From positions 310,001 to 374,000 of the forward strand of contig NZ_JANQLX010000017.1 in the NCBI RefSeq assembly GCF_028280385.1: a stretch of DNA of 64,000 bases, given 5' to 3'. Every line of letters begins with the position of its first letter. Position 1 is the first letter of the stretch. Below, in pieces: positions 1 to 10,300 of this stretch. Under the pieces are notes generated by a model that saw only the letters and a list, made by a program, of their open reading frames with translations, ran no database searches and was not told the origin of the DNA. Origin of the DNA: Allomuricauda sp. (GTDB lineage: Bacteria; Bacteroidota; Bacteroidia; Flavobacteriales; Flavobacteriaceae). The translations under genes were made by a program, and so were the position numbers.

Positions 1-382
1 TATGGCCTGTGACCCGAAGCTGGAACAATATTATTGCCTGGAAATAGATCCAAAAGGCAGGGTTTTGGACTATCAAGCCTCATTTCATCGCCAATTTGAA
101 TATTCGTGGCAATGGCCAGACAATCAGTTGTCCATAGAAACATCCATAGAACAGGAAAAATATACGGTGCAGGTTGCCATCGGAAAAAACTCATTAAAAC
201 AACTCGGTTTGTTGGCAGGTAACCGTATGTTGGCTGGAATCTATTTGGGACATTGCCAATCACTTCCCAATGCGGATAACACAGCGTCCATCCTTAATTG
301 GATTACCTGGATAGACCCACAATTGGAACATCCAGATTTTCATGTCCCTGGTACGTTTGGGGTATTGGAGCTTGTTGATTGA
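1..382 (+). CDS. C-terminal fragment of a CBM9-like carbohydrate-binding domain protein (5' end outside window)
   Basis: Open frame running to the window edge; sequence ...YYCLEIDPKGRVLDYQASF...WQWP...GTFGVLELVD resembles family-9-like sugar-binding domains; stop TGA at 380-382. Confidence 0.5.
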   Translation, partial: MACDPKLEQYYCLEIDPKGRVLDYQASFHRQFEYSWQWPDNQLSIETSIEQEKYTVQVAIGKNSLKQLGLLAGNRMLAGIYLGHCQSLPNADNTASILNWITWIDPQLEHPDFHVPGTFGVLELVD

Positions 383-387
383 GTCCT

Positions 388-1425
388 CTATATATAACTC
401 TTGACATTCTCAGCGTTGATAATGTCTATAGGCAATAGCTTTATCTGAGGTAGTTCTTTGTTAAAAAGTAAATTGTCCACCAAACTTCTAAGGCTCAGGT
501 AAGCCTGTTGTTTTGGGGCCTGGTGAATCAGAAATTGTATTTGGCCATTTTCCAAACATTTAATGTTTTCGTGGAGTAAGTCGTATCCAATAACCGTCTT
601 TGTTACTCCCAGTCCATGCAAGGATTCGGCCACTTCATAGGTTCTAGAGGTAGTCACAAAAAACGCTTCAAGCTTGGGATGCTCCCTCATAACCCGGTCA
701 AAATTATTTCTTACTTCCAGGGATTTTAAGGTGAAGGTCAGTACTTCGTAATCAGGATGGGACTCCTCAAAAAAAGACCTAAACCCGTTTTCCTTCTCTT
801 GCATGTGTGCAGCGTTATTGAAGGTTTCCTCCACATGGATAACGGCAACCTGACATGGCGGTTTCACCAAGTCCGATACCAACTTGGCTCCCACCTTGCC
901 ACTTAGAAAAAGATCTTGCCCTACATGATGGTGCACATGGTCCCACACAGGGCTGTTGAAGGTGGTGGAAAGAATATTTCTTTCAAACAACTTTTGTTGC
1001 AAAAGGGTACTTTCCCTACCAAAAAGCGGAACAAACAGAAGGGCATCCGGCTCTTGATCCAAAATTTTGTTTCCCATTGTTGTAAATGAACGCGGCTTGG
1101 ATGGATCATAAGTGTGCAGGGAAAAATCCAAATCAAAAGCGGCAAACTCTTCCATCAGTTCATGAACACCCTCCATGCATGGAGACCAATACGGGTCCTT
1201 TTTTGGGTCCGGAATTAGGATCTGGATCGTGTGGACCACATTATTGCGCAAAGACCTTGCAATGGGGTTGGGGGTATACTGAAGTTCCTTGAGCGCTTCG
1301 TTGACCTTGTTCAAGGCTTTTTCAGATACCCGGCCACGCTTGTGGAGCACTCGGTCTACCGTACCAATGGATACCCCGGCCAACTTGGCAATATCCTTAA
1401 TCGTGGTGTTTTTTTTCATGCGCAT
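388..1425 (-). CDS. LacI-family transcriptional regulator with periplasmic-binding-protein-like sensor domain
   Basis: N-terminal HTH TIKDIAKLAGVSIGTVDRVLHKRGRVSEKALNKVNEAL..., followed by a type-1 PBP-like domain (IPDPKKDPYWSPCMEGVHELMEEF). The ORF track start at 1428 is GTG; ATG at 1425. Confidence 0.9.
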   Translation of the reverse strand: MRMKKNTTIKDIAKLAGVSIGTVDRVLHKRGRVSEKALNKVNEALKELQYTPNPIARSLRNNVVHTIQILIPDPKKDPYWSPCMEGVHELMEEFAAFDLDFSLHTYDPSKPRSFTTMGNKILDQEPDALLFVPLFGRESTLLQQKLFERNILSTTFNSPVWDHVHHHVGQDLFLSGKVGAKLVSDLVKPPCQVAVIHVEETFNNAAHMQEKENGFRSFFEESHPDYEVLTFTLKSLEVRNNFDRVMREHPKLEAFFVTTSRTYEVAESLHGLGVTKTVIGYDLLHENIKCLENGQIQFLIHQAPKQQAYLSLRSLVDNLLFNKELPQIKLLPIDIINAENVKSYI

Positions 1426-1458
1426 CACAAAGATATTTAAATTTCTAGGGGGTGTATT

Positions 1459-1494
1459 GTGTACCTTAACATTAGTTTTGTGTTAACGTACACA
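1459..1494. promoter_or_regulatory. Putative LacI-type composite operator: gtgtaccttaac-N11-gttaacgtacac
   Basis: Inverted repeat (13-nt arms 1458-1470 and 1482-1494 with one mismatch, 11-nt spacer) in the divergent lacI/kinase intergenic region; same architecture at 57388-57426. Confidence 0.7.
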
Positions 1495-1582
1495 TTTTTT
1501 TCTATATTGCCCAATATTTCGGGATTACTTTTATGGAATCCTAGGAATTGGAAAGCTTAACCAATTGTTGTATTCCTTGAGA

Positions 1583-2686
1583 ATGAAAGATAGAATTGTA
1601 GCCCTGGCCCCTGGAAGAACCTGCCTTTTTGGAGATCATCAGGATTATTTGGGGCTCCCGGTAATTGCTTGTGCCTTTGATCGTCACATTGTTCTAGCGG
1701 CCTCAAAAAATGGCACAAAGGATTTGATATTGGATATGCCGGATATTGGCGGCCATCGCATTATAGATTCCAAGTCGTTGAACTCTGAAGTGGCCAAAGG
1801 CGACCATTTACTGGCTGCCCTGAAAATTCTTGAGCACTACGATTGCACACCCACCGAAGGATATGACATCACCATTAATGGAAAGGTCGCCATCAACGCC
1901 GGAACTTCAAGTTCAAGTGCCCTGGTCATAGCATGGATCATGTTCCTTACTACAGCTTACGGGTGTAATGTTCCTGTTACCAAGGAGTTTATTTCACAAA
2001 TTGCCTATGAGGCAGAAGTCACCTTCCATGGCGCTCCAGGTGGTAAAATGGACCAATACAGCATTGGTCTGGGCGGTGTTATTTATTTGGAAACTGGTAG
2101 TGAACTCTATTTTGAAGTCTTCCATAAACCACTGAACGGTTTGATTGTTGCCGAATCTGGCATCCCTAAAGATACCACCGGAGTCTTAGGGGAGTTAAAG
2201 GAAAAAGCCCTGTTGGCCATCAACAAGGTCAAGGAAAAAATCCCGGAATTTGAGGTGGGCAAGGTTTCAAAGACTTCCTTGGCCAAATACAGAAACTATG
2301 TTTCGGACAATCTTAAGGTATATTTGGATGCTGCAGTGCTCAACCACCATATTACCCAACAGGCATTGTTGGAATTTCGCAAGGATCACCTAGACCCCAG
2401 TGCCATTGGAATGCTGATGACCCAACACCACAATATTCTAAAGGATTATCTTAAAATTACCGTACCCAGAATTGATCAGATGATTGATGCCGCTCTTGGA
2501 GCTGGTGCCCTTGGTGCCAAAATTGTTGGTTCCGGCAGAGGGGGAAGCATTGTGGTCTTGGCAAGGGACGGGGAACAAGACAAAGTAATCAAAGCCTTAA
2601 TGAAATCTGGAGCCAGGGATGCCTATGCGGTTCAAATTGATCAAGGTGCGAGATTATTGGAACCAGAACCAAAAACTATTGAATAA
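1583..2686 (+). CDS. GHMP-family sugar kinase (galactokinase-like)
   Basis: Motif 1 APGRTCLFGDHQDYLGLPV (cf. PGRVNLIGEHTDY) and ATP-binding INAGTSSSSALV; GSGRGGS near the C-terminus. ORF track start 1565 is TTG; ATG at 1583. Confidence 0.8.
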   Translation: MKDRIVALAPGRTCLFGDHQDYLGLPVIACAFDRHIVLAASKNGTKDLILDMPDIGGHRIIDSKSLNSEVAKGDHLLAALKILEHYDCTPTEGYDITINGKVAINAGTSSSSALVIAWIMFLTTAYGCNVPVTKEFISQIAYEAEVTFHGAPGGKMDQYSIGLGGVIYLETGSELYFEVFHKPLNGLIVAESGIPKDTTGVLGELKEKALLAINKVKEKIPEFEVGKVSKTSLAKYRNYVSDNLKVYLDAAVLNHHITQQALLEFRKDHLDPSAIGMLMTQHHNILKDYLKITVPRIDQMIDAALGAGALGAKIVGSGRGGSIVVLARDGEQDKVIKALMKSGARDAYAVQIDQGARLLEPEPKTIE

Positions 2687-3565
2687 ATGGACCAACACTC
2701 AAATCTTATTATTTTGGCCGGTGGTGCTTCATCCCGGATGAAGAAACAACTGACATCCAACAGCGGACTTAGTACCGAAGACATCCAACAGGCCAACGAA
2801 CGCAGCAAAAGCCTCATCAGTGTAGGAAATAGTGGCAGACCTATGATGGATTATGTTTTGTACAATGCCAAAAAGGCCGGATACCGAAACATCTATATAG
2901 TTATTGGGGAAAAGGGTGAATTGTTCCGGACATTTTACGGAAGTAACGACCGTGACAATGAATTTAACGGTCTAAAGATTTCCTTTGCCATACAGTATAT
3001 TCCCGAAGGTCGCGTAAAACCCTTTGGAACGGCGGATGCTCTCCACCAAGCTTTGGAGCAGTTCCCGGAGCTCAACCAAACTTCCTATACGGTCTGTAAT
3101 AGCGATAACCTATATTCTGTGGAAGCCTTGATTGCCCTGCGCAACACTGAAAGCCCCAATGCATTTATAGCGTACGATCGGGATGCCATGTCCTTTCCCA
3201 TGGAACGTATATCGCGCTTTGCTCTGGCCAAATTGAATGAAGAAGGGCACCTATTGGACATCATTGAGAAACCCGCCCCAATCGAAGTGGAAAAGTACAG
3301 GGACGCTTCCAACAAACTACGGGTGAGCATGAACCTATTCAAATTTGATGGGAAAATGTTCCAACCGTATGTTGAAAACTGCCCGGTACATCCGGTAAGA
3401 AACGAAAAAGAACTGCCCTCTGCCCTATTGAACATGTTAAAGGACCATCCCGGGAGTGCCCTTGGGATCCCATTTTCAGAACATGTTCCCGACCTCACTG
3501 CCAAGGAGGATATTGTTGAAGTTAAAGAATATTTAAACAAAAAATACCCGAAACTGGACTGGTAA
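2687..3565 (+). CDS. Sugar nucleotidyltransferase (NTP_transferase fold)
   Basis: N-terminal LIILAGGASSRMKK nucleotide-binding motif; start codon immediately follows the kinase stop (taaatg), so translationally adjacent. Confidence 0.75.
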   Translation: MDQHSNLIILAGGASSRMKKQLTSNSGLSTEDIQQANERSKSLISVGNSGRPMMDYVLYNAKKAGYRNIYIVIGEKGELFRTFYGSNDRDNEFNGLKISFAIQYIPEGRVKPFGTADALHQALEQFPELNQTSYTVCNSDNLYSVEALIALRNTESPNAFIAYDRDAMSFPMERISRFALAKLNEEGHLLDIIEKPAPIEVEKYRDASNKLRVSMNLFKFDGKMFQPYVENCPVHPVRNEKELPSALLNMLKDHPGSALGIPFSEHVPDLTAKEDIVEVKEYLNKKYPKLDW

Positions 3566-3612
3566 CCATACTGGACCACGCAAAAACAAAAATCAAAATC
3601 AATCAAAAAATC

Positions 3613-4224
3613 ATGCAGGCATTCGTAGAGAAAAAGTCAATCAAAAACAATTCAATGTTGACCCAGGGGGCCAACTTAAAGGATTTGGCCCGGATATCGG
3701 GATACTCCATTTCCACGGTATCCAAAGCTCTTAACAACAGTGAGGAAATCAGTGCTTCCACTAAGGAAAAGCTAAGAAAACTAGCCATCGACCACAATTA
3801 TACCCCCAATAAAATGGCATGCGCACTACGCAAGCAAAAAACGGATATTATCATGGTATGTCTTCCCAAAAACGGCTTACAGCAATGCTTCGGCCTAGTA
3901 GAAGGCATTATTGACAAGGCGCAGGAAAAAGGCTATCAGACCATAGTACACCAGTACAGCAAAAAATCTTTGGGCCATACTTTAACGGACATGGACCTGG
4001 AAAGAAATTTTGATGGGATCATCTTCCTACTTGGAAAGGACGATTATTTATCGGAAGAACTAACGGACAAATTTATAACGGGTTGCATTCCAATGATCAA
4101 ACATACTGGAGCCTGTAGTTCAGACGTGCAAAACCATCGGAAAAAAGGAAAAAAAATGTGCGGAAAACTAGTGGAAAACATCAGTTGGAAATGGGATGAT
4201 ACCCACCAGTTTTCCAAAATTTAG
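3613..4224 (+). CDS. Truncated LacI-family regulator (HTH plus partial ligand-binding domain)
   Basis: HTH NLKDLARISGYSISTVSKALNNSEEISASTKEKLRKLA; ORF ends after ~200 aa and the convergent gene begins 40 bp later, leaving no room for the rest of a PBP domain. Start may be 3655. Confidence 0.7.
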   Translation: MQAFVEKKSIKNNSMLTQGANLKDLARISGYSISTVSKALNNSEEISASTKEKLRKLAIDHNYTPNKMACALRKQKTDIIMVCLPKNGLQQCFGLVEGIIDKAQEKGYQTIVHQYSKKSLGHTLTDMDLERNFDGIIFLLGKDDYLSEELTDKFITGCIPMIKHTGACSSDVQNHRKKGKKMCGKLVENISWKWDDTHQFSKI

Positions 4225-4263
4225 AATCTGCAACCCTAAATTCAAATTAAGGCAGCTACCCAT

Positions 4264-7200
4264 TTAACGGTCAGCCGCAAATTTGAGCACATCCAATTCC
4301 GATTGGTCCCATTTAAGCGAGGCGCCCACAGCATCTGCTTTGGTCCAATTTTTTTGGGACAGTGCCAACAGTAAGGCGGCAACTTCATTGTCTGCGGCCT
4401 TTTTTTCAAGTTCTCCCAAAATCTGGTCAAGTGCTTCTGTTTTACCCAGTTTTTCCATAGCCAACAAGGTGTATAATTGGTTTTCTCCAATATTGGACAC
4501 AGCTCCTTGTCTGTAGTTTAGCACCTTTTGAAAATAGGTATCTGCCTCCGCCTGTTTATTGAGTCTTTCATGACTGACCCCTAAGAGATAATCGCTCTGT
4601 CTATTGTCCGAATCGTAGGGCTCCCCAACACCTAGGGTTTCCAGCCATTTTTGGGATGCGGCCAATAACGGAATTGCCCTGGAATACTGGTTTTTTTCCA
4701 TACGTTCCTTTGCCAGATACACATGGGCCCTATCATAAATCTTCTTGCTCTCAGAAGCATGCTCGAAGGGGAGAATCCGAAGGTTTTTCATTACAGAAAT
4801 TGCCTTGTCATACTTCCCAGTGGCCACCAAAGTCTTGGCGTAGCTCAATCCCAAATTGTAGTTCCCTGGAAATTTACCGTATCCTTTTTTGGCCAATGCC
4901 AGTGCTTCCTGATTTTTGTCCTGGTCCAGATAGAACAAGACAAATTCATCCCAGTTTTTCCAACTACCGGAATTTAGGTCCAAGGCAGTCTGGTAATCAT
5001 TTTCCTGCTTTTGTACCGTGGCATTTTTCATGACTTGAGCCCGAAAAACATAGAAAGTGTCATTATCCGGGAGGTTTCCACAAGCTTCCAGCAGTTCATT
5101 GGCCTTATCAACAAGACCTACCGCCAAATAGTTTTGTGCGAGGTAGTATTTAAATTTCCAGTTTTCATTTTGCGAAACCGCCCATTGCAATACCGGTATG
5201 GTCTCCCTGCGGTAGGGAAATACGAAATCCGGCGACTGTCCCGCCAATTCCTCGAGCAACATACCACTCTTTTCCGATTTTTTTTGCAAAAAGGCCAAAT
5301 ACAATTTTGATTTGGCATCGGTATCATTCAATTCCAATAAATGTTCAGCTGTTTGGTCCTGTCCTAAGTTTAGATACTCCAAGACCAATTCCAATACCGT
5401 TTCACTGGCAAATTCATTGTGTATGCCTTCCATAATGGAGGCCGTGACACCTTGTTCAAAAAGCAGCTTCTCAAAAGAAGCAAAATGGTTGATCGGGCTG
5501 AACTCAAAGACTTTGTTGAGCTGTTCCGTAAAGGCGTCTACATCTTTGTATTTGCGATATATCACCAATAAGACCTGTCTGGCATTAAGATTTAACGCAT
5601 TGTATTCCAGTGCTTTTTTGGCATAGTGTTCTGCCTTTTCCAATTGGTTTCCATTCAAGTGTATTTCTGCCATTTGGGCGAAGGAAACCGAGCGATACTG
5701 AATGGCCCGTGCGGCCCACCCCAAAGTTTCCAGGGCATTTAGCGCATCCCCTTTCGCCCAGTATGAAATTCCAGCCAAATAATTGGCACTCGGATTATAC
5801 GTATCCAATTGTAAGGCTAGGTTGGCATGCTCCAAGGCCTTGTCATAGCTCGCTTTTCTGTATTCGGATTCGGAGGCCAATAACAGCGCACCAACGTGTG
5901 ATGCGTCCAAAGCAAACAATTCCGCTAATTTTTCATCCGCCAGCGCATATTCCCGATACTTCATGGCCTCGGAAGCTTTATGATACAATTGCCCTACCTT
6001 GGAAACTTTAACATCTGGATTGTGTACAAAATCCCTCTTAAGTAGTGTTTTGCTTACCGATGTGTAGCTCAACTTATCCCCACCAACATAAATCTCCAAA
6101 GTATCCGAATCCTTGCAGGGAAACGATTTTTCCATAACCTGCATGGGCAGCATCTCCAGCGACTCACCACTAATCTCCTTCTTATTCACAAAAATCTGAA
6201 GTTGTTCTTCAAAGCTCTGCAACGCATTTATACCCAAAGTTGCGGTATCTCCATTGCGTTCCACATTTAACACACCATATTCAGAAGCAGCTTCCATTCC
6301 GCCTATCTCCTTGATGGGAAACCAAAGTTCTTGCCAGGTATCCATTACATAAGGATCAAAATTGGCTTGCGATACCGGGTTTTCGGCACCGGGAAAATAT
6401 TGATTGAACAATCTTCCTGCCTGGAATTCAATATATTGCCCATCCGTATCAGTCAATAGGTCTTCCCAAATACCACCGGAACGGGACAGGGCCCACAACC
6501 ATAGTTTTTGACCGGGCATTTCCTCATAAGGCGATAAATGGCCGAAACCAACATTTCGGTCGTGGTAATACCCGCCAAAATAGTTTTTATAATCTCCCAC
6601 GATATGATAGGATTTGGAGGGTCCAAAATTGTTGTTCTTGTACCAGGACAAATCCCTCCCTTGCTCATCCAAGGGCCAGCTCCTCCAAGTACCATTGTGT
6701 TCCAAATAGCCATTTCCGGGAATAAAAAATTCCAAATCGTTGGTGGCCGGTGCGGCCCCGGTCATCCAGTTGTAATAGGATTGGTTCAAGGGGGTTCCAT
6801 TATACCAGGAGGCATTGGTCTCAAAAAATGCTTTGTCCTTTTCCAATCTTACCTCTACCTGCCAATAGGTCCTGGAGGGAAGATCCAAATTACCCACAAT
6901 ACAGCTTACACTGCCATCAGGGTTGCTCTTTGTGGTATAATCCACGGGAGTTGCCGTAGATGGATGGTGGCCGATTATTCCAAAGTTAAATTCTATACCA
7001 CCCGAAGTCCAAGGTCCCCGCATAGCTATATTTCTAAACTTGACCACTTCATTTCTGTACAAAAACTCGTTGCCCGTGCTCTTTTCAATGGCTCCCCAGA
7101 CCTTACCCCCAATTTCCGGAAGCACATAGACTTCAATGTACTCGTTCTCCAATTTAACAACCTTCCACCCTTTTTTCTGCGAAGTGTGGGAGTACCCTTC

Positions 7201-7365
7201 GAATTTGAAATAGGGAAATATCTTGGGGTTATCGGTTAATATGGGCACAGGATTGGGCGTACCAAAACCGTAGGTGTCCAATTGCATGATATTTTCGCTT
7301 ATAACAGCATTTTGGGCCGTCATCCCAAGCGATATCAACCAGAGTAGAATCGTTATTTTTTTCAA
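4264..7365 (-). CDS. DUF5107-like (mutarotase-like fold) domain plus TPR repeats, secreted
   Basis: Signal peptide MKKITILLWLISLGMTAQ; N-half YIEVYVLPEIGGKVWGAIEKSTGNEFLYRN... typical of DUF5107; C-half is a string of TPR-like helices. Confidence 0.75.
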   Translation of the reverse strand: MKKITILLWLISLGMTAQNAVISENIMQLDTYGFGTPNPVPILTDNPKIFPYFKFEGYSHTSQKKGWKVVKLENEYIEVYVLPEIGGKVWGAIEKSTGNEFLYRNEVVKFRNIAMRGPWTSGGIEFNFGIIGHHPSTATPVDYTTKSNPDGSVSCIVGNLDLPSRTYWQVEVRLEKDKAFFETNASWYNGTPLNQSYYNWMTGAAPATNDLEFFIPGNGYLEHNGTWRSWPLDEQGRDLSWYKNNNFGPSKSYHIVGDYKNYFGGYYHDRNVGFGHLSPYEEMPGQKLWLWALSRSGGIWEDLLTDTDGQYIEFQAGRLFNQYFPGAENPVSQANFDPYVMDTWQELWFPIKEIGGMEAASEYGVLNVERNGDTATLGINALQSFEEQLQIFVNKKEISGESLEMLPMQVMEKSFPCKDSDTLEIYVGGDKLSYTSVSKTLLKRDFVHNPDVKVSKVGQLYHKASEAMKYREYALADEKLAELFALDASHVGALLLASESEYRKASYDKALEHANLALQLDTYNPSANYLAGISYWAKGDALNALETLGWAARAIQYRSVSFAQMAEIHLNGNQLEKAEHYAKKALEYNALNLNARQVLLVIYRKYKDVDAFTEQLNKVFEFSPINHFASFEKLLFEQGVTASIMEGIHNEFASETVLELVLEYLNLGQDQTAEHLLELNDTDAKSKLYLAFLQKKSEKSGMLLEELAGQSPDFVFPYRRETIPVLQWAVSQNENWKFKYYLAQNYLAVGLVDKANELLEACGNLPDNDTFYVFRAQVMKNATVQKQENDYQTALDLNSGSWKNWDEFVLFYLDQDKNQEALALAKKGYGKFPGNYNLGLSYAKTLVATGKYDKAISVMKNLRILPFEHASESKKIYDRAHVYLAKERMEKNQYSRAIPLLAASQKWLETLGVGEPYDSDNRQSDYLLGVSHERLNKQAEADTYFQKVLNYRQGAVSNIGENQLYTLLAMEKLGKTEALDQILGELEKKAADNEVAALLLALSQKNWTKADAVGASLKWDQSELDVLKFAADR

Positions 7366-7387
7366 AATTCTTGTGTTTTGTCGTGTT

Positions 7388-10300
7388 CTATTTTTGCTGC
7401 TGATATATCACAACAGGTTTGTCGTTCCTGGCAAAAAGCAGCATGGATTTATTGTTTGGCCCATTCAGCTGAACCATATCCCTAACTTCACCATCCACAT
7501 TGAATCCACTTTCAGTGTTTTCAACGGCCGTGAAGCCGCCTTTTCCATCACCCATCAACAATAGGCCTCTATTGGCGTCGTACCTACCGTATTTTACCCG
7601 GGTGCCGTAAAAATTACCGGCCAGGATCAAATCCAGGTTTCCATCTTGATCTATATCCTCTGCTTGAATGGCATATACGGGTGAAAATTGTGCTTGCACC
7701 GGCAGTGGACTTAGTTGGAATGTTCCATTGCCCAAATTTTGCATATAGCTGGTCGCAAAATTGTTTGCTTCCAAAACATAGGCATCTTCCAATTCTGCTG
7801 CGGTGAATAGGTCGGTTATTTTTTGGTCCGCATAGTCTGAATAGTTGACATATCTGGGTTTAAGACCATTCAACTGCTCTACCAAATCGTCTTTTGAGAA
7901 TACCGGATAGCTCTCTCCCATTAGGTAGGAACAGAGCACGGGGTCTATAGCGCCATTGTCGTCAAAATCCTTGGCATACATCTGAACGGGTTCTTCCAAA
8001 GTGGCCTTTAACTGGGAATTCAGTCCAAAATTTCCAAGCACATAATCGGTGTCCCCATCGTTGTCAAAATCTCCTGACACAATCCGGTTCCACCAACCCT
8101 TGGAGTTCTTCCCAATTATTTTATCGGTTTCCTCCACCAGCTTTCCTCCTTCATTTTTGAAGCATCTAATAGGAGTAAATTCACCTACCACAATCAAGTC
8201 CTTTACATCATCCCCATCGAAATCGGTCCAAAGGGCATCAGATACCATTCCCAACTGGCTAAAATCCTTATTGACTTGCGCGGTCACGTCCTTAAAATTG
8301 CCCTTCCCATCATTTTGCAGCACAAAACTCTGCGCAGGCATGGGATATTTGCCAGGAACAGATCTTCCCCCCACAAAAAGGTCTTGGTCGCCATCTTGGT
8401 CATAATCATATGCCGTAACGCATGAACCATTGGCCAATTCTTTTGGTAGGGCGGACTCCCTTTTTCTAAAACTGCCATTGGTATTTATGTACAAACGATC
8501 TTGCAGCTCTGCTGCATCCAACCCAAATTCATGTCCTCCACTAACTACGTAGAGATCCATATCGTTATCGTTGTCCGCATCAAAGAACAATACTCCTATA
8601 TCCTCCGATGCCGCATCATTTTCAAATGTGGTGGTATTGGAGACCACAAAATCCCCGGATCTTTTTTGAATCAAAAGTTTTCCGGCATATCCCTTGGCCC
8701 CTCCTATAAATACATCTTCAAGTCCGTCCCCGTTGACGTCCGCCTTGGCGATTTTTGGTCCTTGTGTTGATAGTTTGTGAGGGATGAGCGACTCCCTTTT
8801 AAAGTCGATAAAGGGGTTTTCCTGATGATTATAGGTCAACAGACTATCGGAAGTTATATCTCTGAAAAGTGCTTGTCCTTTTGTGCCATCAATAGACTCG
8901 GCGACAGATGCATCTGTCTGTTTTAATTGCAACGTTTGATTGGCGGCAACGTTTTCTTGCATGGTTACCTTACCATCTGGCCATACTATTTTAAGTTCAT
9001 CCACCTGGGTTTGGTTGCCCAATCCAAATATGAGCGAAGGGTCTACGGAAGATTGAAATCCACGGCTTGGATACAGTTCCTGGTGCAACACCAAAGTATC
9101 CACCTTTAGGATGGCCTTGGCCCCTACCGCCAAAGTATTTCCGCCCGTGCCGCTCAGTTGTATTTTTAAGTAATTGTTGGTTCCGTTCAGCTCGCTGTTA
9201 TTTCGATAGATAAAGGCCTCCTGGTCCGTATTGTTCACAATGAGGTCAAAATCCCCATCGTTGTCCAAATCGGCATAGGCGGCTCCATTGGACAAGGATT
9301 TACCCCCAAGGCCCCATTCATCCGTGAGCTTGGCAAAGGTTAGGTCCCCGTTGTTCTTATAGATATAGTTTTCCTCAATGGTGGAGGGAATGTTCTCGAG
9401 GAGGTCCTTGATAGCGGTCTCCACACCGGAATCCATTTCTTCCAACCGTTTTTGCACGGCAAAATTCATGAAATCCATGTTGGTATAGTCCCGTTTTACC
9501 CCATTGGTCACAAACAGGTCCTTATAGCCATCATTGTCAAAGTCGGCAAATAAGGGTGCCCAACTCCAGTCCGTGGCATGTATTCCGGAAAGTTGACCTA
9601 TCTCGGCAAAGGAATTTCCCTTGTTTAGGTGCAACATGTTCCGCATATACTGATGGTGAAAATCGGAATTGACCAAGAATTGGTGTTTATCATAATTGTC
9701 TGGTCCAGAAACCATTTTCTGTCTAAAATTCCCTTCAGGCAACATATCCAGGGTTACAATGTCCGGTCGGCCATCATTATTGATATCCGAAATATCGGAT
9801 CCCATGGAAAAATGGGAGGTGTGACCGATAAATTCCTTTAGACTTTCGGTGAAAGTACCGTCGCCATTATTTAGATAGAGAAAATCGTGTTCGTGAAAAT
9901 CGTTGGATATGTAAATATCCGGCCATTGGTCGTCGTTCACATCGCTTACGGAAACGCTCAATCCAAATCCCAAAACGCTGGAAATAATTCCCGCTTCCTT
10001 GCTTACATCCACAAATTTTCCATTGTCGTTGCGGTATAGGCGATCGGCATAATCCGGGTACGACTTCTGGCGTTGGGATTTTGAAGTGTTCTTAAAACTG
10101 GAGTAGGGTTGCACCGAGTGGTTCAACACAAATACATCCAAATCCCCATCCTTGTCATAATCGAAAAAATTCCCCTGGGTGGAATATCCAAAATCATCCA
10201 AGCCGTATTCCTTGGATTTTTCAGTGAAGGTGAGATCGCCATTGTTTATAAAAAGTAGATTTCTTCGTTTATCCTTATCCTTTGCGGCCGAGCGACATAC

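Noticed and set aside
4141-4165. A-rich tract (ggaaaaaaggaaaaaaaatg) as a programmed frameshift in the truncated LacI
   Set aside because: No downstream frame encoding the missing ligand-binding domain before the convergent gene, so frameshifting would not restore a full protein.
6538-7239. 233-aa plus-strand ORF
   Set aside because: Antisense to the strongly supported DUF5107 gene; low-complexity, no domain.
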